Of a DNA stretch of 64,000 nt, positions 16,566 to 24,686 are shown one piece after another. Numbering within the stretch: position 1 is the stretch's first letter; every line of letters begins with the position of its first letter. The translations under genes and the position numbers were made by a program. This DNA is from JAMLJG01 sp035327585 (lineage in GTDB: Bacteria > Verrucomicrobiota > Kiritimatiellia > CAIVKH01). The stretch lies in NCBI GenBank assembly GCA_035327585.1, contig DAOLDD010000018.1:1-64000 (forward strand). Direction: 5' to 3'. The notes under the pieces were generated by a model that was not told the DNA's origin, made no database searches, and was given only the letters and a program-made list of their open reading frames with translations.

Positions 16566-19259
16566 ATGAAAACGTTTTTTCGCAGCTTGGCGGCTTGCCT
16601 CGCGTTGAGCGCGGCATGTGCGGCGGAGTTCGAGGTGCGGTACAGTCCGCTGTATCCGTCTGTCGACGACGTAATCCAAATCGAACTGCACGGCGTCACG
16701 CAGGGCGGCACCCTGCACTGGGGTGTGAACGCGGTCGGCACGATTTGGGAGATGCCCCTGCCCACCTACCGGCCGGACGGTTCCGAACAACGGGGCGTCG
16801 CCACCCGAACCCGTCTCGCGGGTCCCGATGAGGACGGCATCAGCCGCATCGCGCTCGGTCCGTTCAACGATACGAACCAGCTCGTGCGCGCCCTGAACTT
16901 CGCCATTCAATGGGACGACGGCGCCTGGTCGAACAAGGACGAAAAAAATTATAACATTCCCGTCTCCTTCGGCCGCGTACGCATCGAGCCCGAGGTCCCC
17001 ACGATCAACGACCACATCGTCGTCAAGGTTCGCCGCAGCCGCGCGGGCGGCCAGCTTCGTTGGGGCGTCAACGCGGAGAACGACATGTGGCAGCCGCCGG
17101 TGAAGGCCTATTGGCCGGCCGGCACCATCCCCGCGCGCGACGGCCTCGCGGTGGACTCGCCGCTCAGCCGCCCCGATGCCGACGGCATATCCACCGCGGT
17201 GCTCGGCCCGTTCAACCGCGCCGACCAGGTCATCCACACCCTCCACATGGCCGTGCACTGGGGCGACGACTGGGACACCGACGCGGGCCGCAACTACAAC
17301 GTGGAAATATCGTTCGCCACCACCAGCAACCAGCCCTCCGTGCGCATCCTCTCCCCGCGCGACAACGACGCCATCGTGGACGCCCCCGAGGTCGATCTGG
17401 TCGCCTATCGCGCGGACCGCGTCGACCTGCTGCTCAACGGAACCAACATCGCCAGCGTCGCGAAAACGCCGCTCGAACTGAAGCTGCCGTTCGAACAACT
17501 GCGCTTTGGCCGTCACCAACTCACCGCGCGCGCGGAACGCAACGGCGCGGTCGCGCTCCAGCAAATCAACTTCTGGAAACTGCCGCCGCACCGCGTCGAA
17601 TCGATCCCGCCGGGCACCGCGTGGGGCGCGACAGACAACGGCGATGGCACGGTCACCTTCGCCCTGCATGCGCCGGGCAAACGCTTCGTCTCCGTCGTCG
17701 GCGACTTCAACGAATGGGACGCCTTCGCGGACATGATGAACTATTCGCCGGACGGCACGTGGTGGCTCACGCGCCCGGTCTCGAACGGCGTCTGGAAATA
17801 CCAATACGCCATCGAGGGCCTGCGCCTGCTCGCCGATCCCCTCTCGCACGACGTCGAATGGAAGGACGAACGCGGGCGCGAAGGCTACCAGCCGTGGGAC
17901 GCGCGCACGGTGCTGCGCGTCGGCCAGCCGGATTTCGTATGGACCGCGACCAACTACGTGCGCCCGCCGCTCGACCAGCTCGTCATCTACGAACTGCACA
18001 TCGGCGACCTGCAGCCCGGGGGCGGCTTCACCGGGCTGATCACGAAACTCGACTACATCAAGGACATGGGCTTCAACGCGATCGGCCCGATGCCGTGGAC
18101 CGAGTTTTCCTCCGACGAGAGCTGGGGCTACAACCCCGCGTTCCACCTCGCGCCTGAGTCGTCCTACGGCACGCCGGAGCAGCTCAAGCAGCTCATCAAC
18201 GAGGCGCACCTGCGCGGCATCGCCGTCATCAAGGACGCGGTCTACAACCACATGGACCGCAGCGGCCCGCTGTTCCAGCTTTACGGCCACGACTACGCGG
18301 CCTCGCCGTTCTTCCGCGAATACCGCGGCGAAAACTGGGGCTTCCCCGACCTCGACCAGCAGTCGCGCGCCACGAAGCGCTACCTGCAGGACGCGATCAC
18401 GCACTGGCACCGCGCCTACCGCGTGGACGGCATCCGCTACGACGCGACGCGCTTCGTCGAATGGGAAGGCTACAACGACTGGGGCGCGGGCTGGCTCGCG
18501 TGGTGCGGACGTCAGGCGGACCCGGCGTCCTACCAGATCGCCGAGCACATGCCGTCCGACCCGGCGCTGATCAACCAGACCGAGATGGACACCACGTGGG
18601 GCGACTACTTCCGGTGGAACCTGCGCGGCATGATCGAGGAGGCGCGGCTCGACCGCAACCAGTTCGCCGACCTGATGATCCCCACGCGCATCGGCTTCAC
18701 CAGCGCGTTGCAGCGCATCGCCTTCACCGAGAGTCACGACGAAGAGCGCGTGATGTACGAACTCAAGCGTCGCAAGTTCGGGACCGCCGAGGCGCGGCGC
18801 CGCGCGGAGATGGCATACGCGTTCACGCTGATGGCGCCCGGTCCCGCGATGGTGTACGCCGGCCAGGAGTTCGGCGAAGACACGAAAAAATTCGTCGGCT
18901 CGAATCCGATCCAGTGGAACAAGACGAAGGGCTGGTTGAACCGCGAGAACCGCCGGCTGCACGCCGCCACGCGCGCACTCACGCGGCTGCGCACCACGCA
19001 CACCGCGCTGCGCGGCGAGTGGGTGAATCTGCACGACGGCCTGCCCGACGGCGTCGTCGCACTCGACCGCACCGGCAACAACGGCTCCGTGCTCGCGGCG
19101 GGCAACCTGGGCCGCATGCCGCAGCGATTCACGGTAACCCTGCCCCACCCCGGTCCCTGGCGCGCCGTTCTCCCGGATCGCGTCTTCGAAGCCAGCGGCG
19201 GCACGGCCAGCCTGTTCCTCGCCCCCGGCGAAGTCGCCGTCTTCGCGGCGGGCGAGTAG
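16566..19259 (+). CDS. Secreted GH13 alpha-glucan-active enzyme with duplicated N-terminal domain
   Basis: Encodes 897 residues with a signal peptide (MKTFFRSLAACLALSAACA). Two related ~120-residue domains follow (GGTLHWGVNA and GGQLRWGVNA), then an Ig-like segment. Next is a CBM48-like domain (VSVVGDFNEWDAF) and a GH13 barrel. Catalytic positions are visible: VDGIRYDATRF (nucleophile Asp, about 626), IAEHMPS (acid Glu, about 660) and TESHDEERV (Asp, about 725). The CBM48-GH13 order resembles glycogen branching enzymes, but the signal peptide and extra domains point to a periplasmic or extracellular alpha-glucan hydrolase or transferase. It stands alone, with GGAG in its leader and a hairpin pair downstream. 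Confidence 0.85.
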   Translation: MKTFFRSLAACLALSAACAAEFEVRYSPLYPSVDDVIQIELHGVTQGGTLHWGVNAVGTIWEMPLPTYRPDGSEQRGVATRTRLAGPDEDGISRIALGPFNDTNQLVRALNFAIQWDDGAWSNKDEKNYNIPVSFGRVRIEPEVPTINDHIVVKVRRSRAGGQLRWGVNAENDMWQPPVKAYWPAGTIPARDGLAVDSPLSRPDADGISTAVLGPFNRADQVIHTLHMAVHWGDDWDTDAGRNYNVEISFATTSNQPSVRILSPRDNDAIVDAPEVDLVAYRADRVDLLLNGTNIASVAKTPLELKLPFEQLRFGRHQLTARAERNGAVALQQINFWKLPPHRVESIPPGTAWGATDNGDGTVTFALHAPGKRFVSVVGDFNEWDAFADMMNYSPDGTWWLTRPVSNGVWKYQYAIEGLRLLADPLSHDVEWKDERGREGYQPWDARTVLRVGQPDFVWTATNYVRPPLDQLVIYELHIGDLQPGGGFTGLITKLDYIKDMGFNAIGPMPWTEFSSDESWGYNPAFHLAPESSYGTPEQLKQLINEAHLRGIAVIKDAVYNHMDRSGPLFQLYGHDYAASPFFREYRGENWGFPDLDQQSRATKRYLQDAITHWHRAYRVDGIRYDATRFVEWEGYNDWGAGWLAWCGRQADPASYQIAEHMPSDPALINQTEMDTTWGDYFRWNLRGMIEEARLDRNQFADLMIPTRIGFTSALQRIAFTESHDEERVMYELKRRKFGTAEARRRAEMAYAFTLMAPGPAMVYAGQEFGEDTKKFVGSNPIQWNKTKGWLNRENRRLHAATRALTRLRTTHTALRGEWVNLHDGLPDGVVALDRTGNNGSVLAAGNLGRMPQRFTVTLPHPGPWRAVLPDRVFEASGGTASLFLAPGEVAVFAAGE

Positions 19260-19272
19260 ACGGGGTTTCGAC

Positions 19273-19333
19273 GGCTCGGTGGGACACCTCGCCCTACCCC
19301 TGTAACAGGTAGGGCGAGCTCTCCGAGCGAGCC
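19273..19333. repeat. Inverted pair of 26-nt GTAG-type REP-like elements
   Basis: A minus-strand copy lies at 19273-19298 and a plus-strand copy at 19308-19333, separated by CCTGTAACA. Each starts GGTAGGGCGA, has a TCC loop and ends GAGCC. The 9-position stem includes a tandem G-A mismatch and a variable 4-bp section (GGTG/CACC in one, GCTC/GAGC in the other). The pair can also form one long hairpin (CTCGCCCTACC/GGTAGGGCGAG), so it may terminate transcription between the convergent GH13 and MFS genes. Confidence 0.75.
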
Positions 19334-19349
19334 GGATTTCGAAAAAGGA

Positions 19350-19396
19350 TTTACAGACGTTGTAAGCGCGGAAAAAAGCTTTTACAGACGTTGTAA
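19350..19396. repeat. Paired 16-mer repeat, 31-bp period (copy 2)
   Basis: TTTACAGACGTTGTAA occurs at 19350-19365 and 19381-19396, with a 15-nt spacer containing six A. Sequence and spacing equal those of the pair at 2-48. It lies between convergent gene ends. Confidence 0.85.
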
Positions 19397-19421
19397 ATTT
19401 TTCGCGCGCCGCGGGGACGCA

Positions 19422-20765
19422 TCAGGCGCCGGTGCGGCTTTGCAGCAGGAGGCTGAAACCGCGCTGGGTGTATTCGCGGAGCACGTCGCCGAGCGAGCGT
19501 TTGCGGGGCTCGGGGATGCGGCGCAGCAGGAACCACGCGGAGCCGCGCAGCAGGGCGGAAATCAGGAACAGGCTGTGGTAGCCGGTCCACGTGTACTCGC
19601 GGATGGACCATGTCCACGGCGCGAGCGCCTCCAGCAGCGGGCCGGAGAGCAGCCCCGTGATGCAGCCGGTGAGGCCCGCGCAGGCGCCGAGCACCGACAT
19701 GTAGGCGATGCGGTAGCGCGCGGGCGCGGTGTTCAGGCTCAGGTTGAATAGCGCGATGTTGAACCCGCCCCACCCCACGGCGTCAACGATGCCGCTGATC
19801 CAGATCATCACGAGAAACCCCGGCGCGGCGAGGATCCAGCAGCCGGGCAGCAGGAATGCGACCACAACCAGCGTCACGCCCATGACCGTCTTGTGTCCGA
19901 CCTGGTCCGCGAGGCGGCCCCACAGCGGCATCGTGAACAGCCCGCACGTCGCGGCGATCGCGCTGAAGATCGCGAGTTGCGTGAACGACATGCCGAGGTG
20001 TCGGATGAAATACGGGAAGACGAAAGGCGAGCCGAGCATAACCGCGGCGTTCCAATACATCGAGAAGGCGAGGAAGCGGCGAAAATTCGGATCGCGGAAC
20101 GGCGTGCGCAGCATGTCCGGCAGCGAGAGGCGCAACGCGGGCCGGTGCGGGTCCTCGTGCCAGCCGTACATCACGATGCCGATCAGCGCGAACAGCAGGC
20201 CGATGGAGATCAGCATCTGGAATCCGCCCGGCGACGGCACGCGATCGAGATAGACGCCCGCCGCGAGGCCCGCCGCCATGCCGATCACGCCGCACACGCT
20301 GTTGCGAAAACCGAAGTAGCGTCCGCGGATTTCATTAGGAACGACATCCGCCATGAGGCTTACCCACGCGGGGCCGACGCCGCTTTGCAGGAATCCCGAC
20401 AACCCGATGAGCGCGACCAGCAGCCATGCCGCCGGCCAGGCATCCGGCACGATCCATGGAAGGAAAACGGCGAGAATCCACAGGCCCCGTCCGAGCGCCG
20501 TAACCACCTGCAGGTAGCCCACGCGCCGGTTCAGGCGCGTGCCCAGCCACGCCAGCAGCGGGGCCATGATCTGCACCAACAACGGCAGGCTCGCCGCGGC
20601 CGCCAGCGCGCGGGGACCCGCGCCCAGCGCGAGCAGGTAGCCCGTGAGCACGGCGCCGCTGGTCCAGACCATGAATACCGTGGTGAAGGAGCCTTCGATG
20701 ACGGAGATGCCGAGCGTGCGGTGGGCACGGCGGCGCGCGTCGGGCGGCGCGGTAACAAGCTTCAT
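19422..20765 (-). CDS. MFS transporter
   Basis: Encodes 447 residues with about 12 membrane segments. MFS loop motifs are visible: LGTRLNRRVGYLQ between TM2 and TM3, PNEIRGRYFGFRNSV before TM5, and WGRLADQVGHKTVMG in the central loop. The start ATG overlaps the uvrC stop by four bases, so it is probably co-transcribed with uvrC although the functions are unrelated. It is only distantly similar to the MFS protein at 4306-5562. Substrate unknown. Confidence 0.8.
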   Translation of the reverse strand: MKLVTAPPDARRRAHRTLGISVIEGSFTTVFMVWTSGAVLTGYLLALGAGPRALAAAASLPLLVQIMAPLLAWLGTRLNRRVGYLQVVTALGRGLWILAVFLPWIVPDAWPAAWLLVALIGLSGFLQSGVGPAWVSLMADVVPNEIRGRYFGFRNSVCGVIGMAAGLAAGVYLDRVPSPGGFQMLISIGLLFALIGIVMYGWHEDPHRPALRLSLPDMLRTPFRDPNFRRFLAFSMYWNAAVMLGSPFVFPYFIRHLGMSFTQLAIFSAIAATCGLFTMPLWGRLADQVGHKTVMGVTLVVVAFLLPGCWILAAPGFLVMIWISGIVDAVGWGGFNIALFNLSLNTAPARYRIAYMSVLGACAGLTGCITGLLSGPLLEALAPWTWSIREYTWTGYHSLFLISALLRGSAWFLLRRIPEPRKRSLGDVLREYTQRGFSLLLQSRTGA

Positions 20766-22300
20766 GGTTCGTCAGCGGGTGGAGCGAAAAGGGGTTGATC
20801 CGATTGGCCGGGCATAATCGGCTGCGCAAGGCGACGGGTCAACAGCTCCTTGAGATTTCTCGCAAGCACGGGGCCGACGCCGGGCACGGCCGCGATTTCG
20901 GCTTCCGACGCGCGGGCGAGGCGCGTCACCGAACCGAACCGGCGCAACAGCAACTCTTTACGCTTGTCGCCTACGCCCTCGACGTCGTCGAGCAACGAGT
21001 CGCGGATCACCCGTGAACGCAGGCGGCGGTGATAGTCGAGCGCGAACCGGTGCGCCTCGTCGCGAATCTGCTGGAGGACGCGCAGGGCGAACGACTCGCG
21101 CGGCAGGCATACGGGCGGCGTCCGGAGGTCCGGCGCGACATGGATTTCCTCGAAGCGCTTCGCGAGGCCCGCTGACGGCAGGTGCGCCAGGCCGAGCCGC
21201 GCCAGTTCCGTCCGCGCCGCACCGAGCTGCGTGACGCCGCCATCGACGAGCACCAGGTCGGGCAGCGGCTTCTGTTCATCCAACAGGCGGCGGTAGCGGC
21301 GCTGAATCACCTCCGCCATGCTCGCCGGATCGTCGCTGCCGATGACCGTCTTGATGCGGAACCGTCGATATCGGGTGCGCGCAGGCAGACCGTCCACCGC
21401 GACCACCATGCTCGCCACGGCGTGCGTGCCGGAGATGTTCGAGATGTCGAAGCACTCGATGACCTTCGGCGGCGCGGGCAGGTTCAGCACGAGGCGCAGG
21501 TCCTGCAGGCCGCCCTGCGCGTCCGATGCGCGCAACTGGAACTGGCTCGTCCCCCGTGCGCGTTCGCGGATCGCACGGCGCAACAGCAGCAACGTATCGC
21601 GCAGCGCGGCGGCGGCTTCGTAGTCGCGCCGGTCCGACGCCTCGCGCATTTTCTGTTCGAGTTCCGACAACCATTCCGGCCGCTCGCCGCGCAGGAACGC
21701 GATGCCTTCCTCGACGCGCGCGTGATAGTCGGCGAACGCGATCCGGCCGATGCACGGCGCGCTGCAAAAACTGACGATGTCCGCGTGGCAGTGCCGGTGG
21801 TCGTCCGGACCCGGGTCGCGCGGGCGGCACTCTCGCAGGCCGAACCGGCGGTTCACGAAGTCGAGCGCCGCGCGGGCCGCGCGCGAATCGCTGTAGGGTC
21901 CGAAATAGACCGCGCCGTCCTTGCGGTCCAGCCGGCACGGCTCGAAGCGCGGCCACGGGTCATCCGGGTGCACGCGCAGCAGCAGGAAGCGCTTGTCGTC
22001 CCGCATCAGCACGTTGTAGCGCGGGCGGTACTCCTTGATCATCCGCCCTTCCGTCAGGATCGCCTCCGCCTCGTTGCGCACCGGCAGGATGTCGAAATCG
22101 GCGATGCTGCGGATCAGCCCGCGCAACTTCGGGTCCGCGCTGCGCAGCGTGCCCTGCTGGAAATAATGCCGCACCCGGTTCCGCAGCGACGCCGCCTTGC
22201 CCACGTAAATGATGCGTCCGCCCTTGTCCCGCATCACATACACGCCCGGCTGATCCGGCAACGCCTGCAGCTTTCGTTTGATGGTTTCGGGCAACAACAT
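20762..22300 (-). CDS. uvrC: UvrABC excinuclease subunit C
   Basis: Encodes 512 residues from the ATG at 22300 (MLLPETIKRKL); a GTG three codons upstream overlaps the -10 element and is unlikely. Domains in order: GIY-YIG nuclease (PGVYVMRDKGGRIIYVGKA, about 17-35), a Cys-containing segment (CSAPCIGRI), UVR motif (REASDRRDYEAAAALRD), RNase H-like 5' nuclease (CFDISNISG, LVLVDGG, RDEAHRFALDYHR) and C-terminal helix-hairpin-helix (VEGVGDKRKELLLRRFGSV, AVPGVGPVLA). It makes both incisions in nucleotide excision repair. It is shorter than the roughly 600-residue E. coli protein, but every catalytic segment is present. Confidence 0.95.
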   Translation of the reverse strand: MLLPETIKRKLQALPDQPGVYVMRDKGGRIIYVGKAASLRNRVRHYFQQGTLRSADPKLRGLIRSIADFDILPVRNEAEAILTEGRMIKEYRPRYNVLMRDDKRFLLLRVHPDDPWPRFEPCRLDRKDGAVYFGPYSDSRAARAALDFVNRRFGLRECRPRDPGPDDHRHCHADIVSFCSAPCIGRIAFADYHARVEEGIAFLRGERPEWLSELEQKMREASDRRDYEAAAALRDTLLLLRRAIRERARGTSQFQLRASDAQGGLQDLRLVLNLPAPPKVIECFDISNISGTHAVASMVVAVDGLPARTRYRRFRIKTVIGSDDPASMAEVIQRRYRRLLDEQKPLPDLVLVDGGVTQLGAARTELARLGLAHLPSAGLAKRFEEIHVAPDLRTPPVCLPRESFALRVLQQIRDEAHRFALDYHRRLRSRVIRDSLLDDVEGVGDKRKELLLRRFGSVTRLARASEAEIAAVPGVGPVLARNLKELLTRRLAQPIMPGQSDQPLFAPPADEP

Positions 22301-22307
22301 GCGCGGC

Positions 22308-22313
22308 ACTATA
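22308..22313 (-). promoter_or_regulatory. Candidate -10 element of uvrC, possibly leaderless
   Basis: On the minus strand TATAGT ends eight bases before the ATG at 22300, so transcription would begin at or next to the start codon. No ribosome site is present. Confidence 0.35.
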
Positions 22314-22586
22314 CCAAGGGCGAATGACGAATGACCAATGACGAATGACGGAAGGGCCTTTGGCCGCGAAACAGCTGAGCCCGCTGTAGAAAGCCAATTG
22401 ATTAGAGGTTATCCCCAACCCCTTTTGGCCCCCGGCGGGCTTGCCCCGCCGGAGCCTAAGTTTTCTTCGCCGCCGCGTTGTTTCAGAACGTTCGCTCCCG
22501 CGACGCGAGGTCGCGGGGGGCGTCGACAGGGTTTTGGGATAGCCTCTGGCTTATCGGCCGCGCTCGTTCGGGTCGACGGCAGTTGC
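22314..22586. other. Gene-free spacer with short repeats and two hairpins
   Basis: This stretch holds alternating GACGAATGACC-type words (22321-22350), also found at 63103-63172. It also has a hairpin CCGGCGGG/CCCGCCGG (22432-22452) and a hairpin CCCGCGAC/GTCGCGGG (22497-22517). No convincing reading frame or RNA gene was seen. Confidence 0.5.
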
Positions 22587-22617
22587 TTGACCGATTCCAT
22601 CGATACGTATATCGTAT
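22587..22617 (+). promoter_or_regulatory. Promoter and candidate operator of the toxin-antitoxin pair
   Basis: TTGACC (22587-22592) is followed after 17 bases by TATCGT (22610-22615). The -10 is covered by an inverted repeat, ATACG-TATAT-CGTAT (22603-22617), a likely autoregulatory site for the AbrB-type antitoxin. An AAAGGA ribosome site precedes the ATG at 22639. Confidence 0.55.
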
Positions 22618-22638
22618 TACGAACAAAGGAACGATGCC

Positions 22639-22845
22639 ATGACCACCGTAACCGTATCGACGAAGTATCAGGTCGTGATTCCCGAAAAGGTGCGCAAGTC
22701 CATGGGCGTGCGCCCCGGCGAGAAATTCCAGGTCGTCAATTATGACGGTCGAGTCCAACTAATCCCTTTGCGCAAGATGCGCGACATGAAGGGATTGCTT
22801 CGCGGGATGGATACGACTCTCGTGCGTGAGGCTGACCGCGTATGA
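22639..22845 (+). CDS. AbrB/SpoVT-type antitoxin (VapB-like)
   Basis: Encodes 68 residues with the swapped-hairpin AbrB fold signature: TVTVSTKYQVVIPEKVRKSMGVRPGEKF is seen as TVSTKYQVVIPEKVR then GVRPGEKFQVV. The short C-terminal tail (MKGLLRGMDTTLVRE) would wrap the toxin. Such antitoxins bind DNA through the N-terminal domain and neutralise a PIN ribonuclease. It overlaps the downstream toxin gene by four bases, and a palindrome covers its promoter, which fits autoregulation. The cassette lies between uvrC and the mobile island. Confidence 0.88.
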   Translation: MTTVTVSTKYQVVIPEKVRKSMGVRPGEKFQVVNYDGRVQLIPLRKMRDMKGLLRGMDTTLVREADRV

Positions 22846-23216
22846 ATGTTGTGGATTCATCCGCATGGCTGGAATACTTCGCTGGCGGTCCGAACGCGGA
22901 CTACTTCGCCAAGGCGATTGAAGATGTCGGCAGCCTCGTGGTTCCCAGCATCACGATCTATGAGGTCTTCAAGAAGGTTCTGCTCGAGAAGGGCGAGGAA
23001 TCGGCCCTGCAGGTCGCGGCTCAAATGAAAACCGGGCACCTGGTCGAAATTGAGGAAGACCTCGCAATCGATGCGGCACGTCTCAGTGTTGCGCACAAAC
23101 TTCCCATGGCCGACAGTCTGATCCTCGCGACAGCGCGTTCACACGATGCGTGGTTGTGGACGCAAGATGACGACTTCAAGGGTTTGGACAAAGTGAATTA
23201 CCGGGCGAAGAAGTAG
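22842..23216 (+). CDS. VapC-like PIN-domain toxin
   Basis: Encodes 124 residues. PIN-domain acidic residues are in place: VVDSSAWLEYF (first Asp, residue 4), ITIYEVFKKVL (Glu, about 45), MADSLILATA (Asp, about 93) and WTQDDDFKGL near the C-terminus. VapC toxins are Mg-dependent ribonucleases that cut tRNA or rRNA and slow growth when free of antitoxin. Coupled to the antitoxin gene by an ATGA overlap. Both genes look intact. Confidence 0.9.
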   Translation: MNVVDSSAWLEYFAGGPNADYFAKAIEDVGSLVVPSITIYEVFKKVLLEKGEESALQVAAQMKTGHLVEIEEDLAIDAARLSVAHKLPMADSLILATARSHDAWLWTQDDDFKGLDKVNYRAKK

Positions 23217-23250
23217 GGCCCGACAAGGGTCAGGCCCCGAGGTTCAAAAC

Positions 23251-23478
23251 ATGCGCATCCATATTGTCCGGCACGCCGATCCTGATTATGCCAACGATTC
23301 GATCACGCCCGCGGGCCATTTGGAAGCGCGCGCGCTGGCGGATCGGCTGCACGCGGAAGGCATCAACCGGATATTCTGTTCTCCGCTTGGCCGGGCGCGG
23401 CAGACGATGCAGTACACGGCGGACCGGCTCAACCTGGCCGCCGAGGTGCAGGATTGGATGCAGGAATTAAGCGGGATG
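23251..23478 (+). pseudogene. Truncated histidine phosphatase gene
   Basis: The first ~76 codons (MRIHIVRHADPDYANDSITP...) are nearly identical to the intact gene at 31639-32316, including bases just upstream of the ATG (GGCCCCGAGGTT). Similarity stops near 23478, shortly before the transposase element at 23499; the frame then runs into unrelated codons and stops at 23523. The N-terminal RHA motif is present but the second catalytic half (the Glu and His region) is absent, so it should be inactive. It is probably a duplicate cut by insertion or rearrangement. Confidence 0.85.
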
Positions 23479-23498
23479 ACTGCAGGAGGCCGTTCAGT

Positions 23499-24502
23499 GT
23501 CAGACATACACTATACACTTTAGCGAACCCTGAAGCTGCTCGAGGGCAGCCTGATCCTCGGGCTGTAGTCGATGGCGGCTCATATTGACTGCGTTCGGAC
23601 CCACCCCGCCGTAGCGAAGGCCGATTTCGCGAAGCGGGGCGCCGGACCACCGCGCGGCCAGCACCATCGCCACCCGTTTCGCCGCGCCTCCTACATGGCC
23701 GTGCTGACGCAACACCTTCGCCTCAACTCCATAATGCTTTGCGACAGCCCCGTCCAGCGCATCCCAATCGAACGCGTTCCGCGCCGGAACGACTGCTTTC
23801 GGGTCAAACAATTGCGAACCTTCCAGCCCCTCCGCCGACTTCAACGCCGCCATCAACTCCTCATCATTCTCCGTCACCATCGCCTCGGCATACGCCCGGT
23901 ATCGCGCACTCGCATGCCGGGGCGTCCAGCCATAGTGCGTCAACAGTTCCAGGTTCAACCACGGCCAGTTCGCCTGTCCTGCCGCATAGGAGGGATAGCT
24001 GCTCCACCGGTACTTCCGCAGATGGCTCACCACCTCGTTCGCCGGCGCCTTCCGCCACTTCGCCGTCTTTATGGGGTTGAGGTGGATGTAGCGGGTCAAC
24101 CGCAGCAGATACGCCTCCTCCGCCACCACCAGCGCCTTGTATCGACCCTGGAACACATGGCCCGGCCGCCGGTGCTTATACCGGGAATACAGAGCGTAGC
24201 TCGTATTGAGGCACTGCATAAAACGGTTGAGGTTGCCGCGCGGCGTCCGCACCAGCAGGTGATAATGGTTGTCCATCAGCACGAACGCATGGACCACCAC
24301 TCCAAACGTAGCCGCCCGATCCCCGAGCTGCTCAACAAACCGCTCCCTGTCCCCATCGTGATGAAAGATAACCTGCCGCGCATTCCCACGACTCGTCACG
24401 TGGTACAGCGCCCCCTCAAACAACACCCTCGGTTTTCTTGGCATGCCGCAAACCCTCCCACGGCTCGCCTTACTCGTCAATAGTGTATTGTGTATGTCTG
24501 AC
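23499..24502 (-). mobile_element. Y1-transposase element with 21-bp inverted ends
   Basis: The ends GTCAGACATACACTATACAC(T) at 23499-23519 and, inverted at 24482-24502, GTCAGACATACACAATACAC(T) differ at one position. The only gene inside is the Y1 transposase at 23500-24444. One end follows a phosphatase fragment and the other borders an RHS gene fragment, so the element sits in rearranged DNA. Confidence 0.75.
23500..24444 (-). CDS. Y1-family (REP-associated/IS200-like) transposase with C-terminal HTH
   Basis: Encodes 314 residues from the ATG at 24444 (MPRKPRVLFEGALYHV). The Y1 core shows YHVTSRGNAR, VVHAFVLMDNHYHLLVRTP (HUH metal site, about residues 62-78) and the Tyr-rich LTRYIHLNPIKTAKW helix that carries the catalytic Tyr. 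The C-terminal ~100 residues add a DnaA-like/HTH region (KRVAMVLAARWSGAPLREIGLRYG, split here as KRVAMVLAARW and LREIGLRYGG). Its stop codon lies within the left inverted end. It is distinct from the shorter transposase at 11661-12266. It should act on single-stranded DNA hairpins. Confidence 0.85.
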   Translation of the reverse strand: MPRKPRVLFEGALYHVTSRGNARQVIFHHDGDRERFVEQLGDRAATFGVVVHAFVLMDNHYHLLVRTPRGNLNRFMQCLNTSYALYSRYKHRRPGHVFQGRYKALVVAEEAYLLRLTRYIHLNPIKTAKWRKAPANEVVSHLRKYRWSSYPSYAAGQANWPWLNLELLTHYGWTPRHASARYRAYAEAMVTENDEELMAALKSAEGLEGSQLFDPKAVVPARNAFDWDALDGAVAKHYGVEAKVLRQHGHVGGAAKRVAMVLAARWSGAPLREIGLRYGGVGPNAVNMSRHRLQPEDQAALEQLQGSLKCIVYV

Positions 24503-24524
24503 CCCGGCGGCTCCCGGCGGCTCT

Positions 24525-24612
24525 TTTGACCCCGGTAATTGTAGGCGAACCGCCGAGTTTGTCCACCCGTCCCGCCAACGGCGGGATTCACGACCTGATT
24601 CGTCAACCGCCC
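24525..24612 (-). pseudogene. RHS gene fragment
   Basis: These ~88 bases match 25933-26020 in the RHS gene with a few differences and encode the same stretch (NPAVGGTGGQTRRFAYNYRG). It has no continuation on either side. It is probably a leftover of recombination between RHS copies, next to the transposase element. Confidence 0.8.
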
Positions 24613-24686
24613 TGCCACAGTATCCCAACCTGCAACTATGTGCGGACTGACCCCTTTACCACCTTTACCACTCTTTACCTTAATCT

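Noticed and set aside
16491..19148. Minus-strand open frame of 885 codons opposite the GH13 gene
   Set aside because: Shadow of the GH13 reading frame; composition is Val/Arg/Asp-rich without domains, and the opposite strand has signal peptide and catalytic motifs.
20762..22300. UvrC suspected truncated because it has only 512 residues
   Set aside because: GIY-YIG, UVR, RNase H-like and HhH segments are all present; the protein is simply compact.
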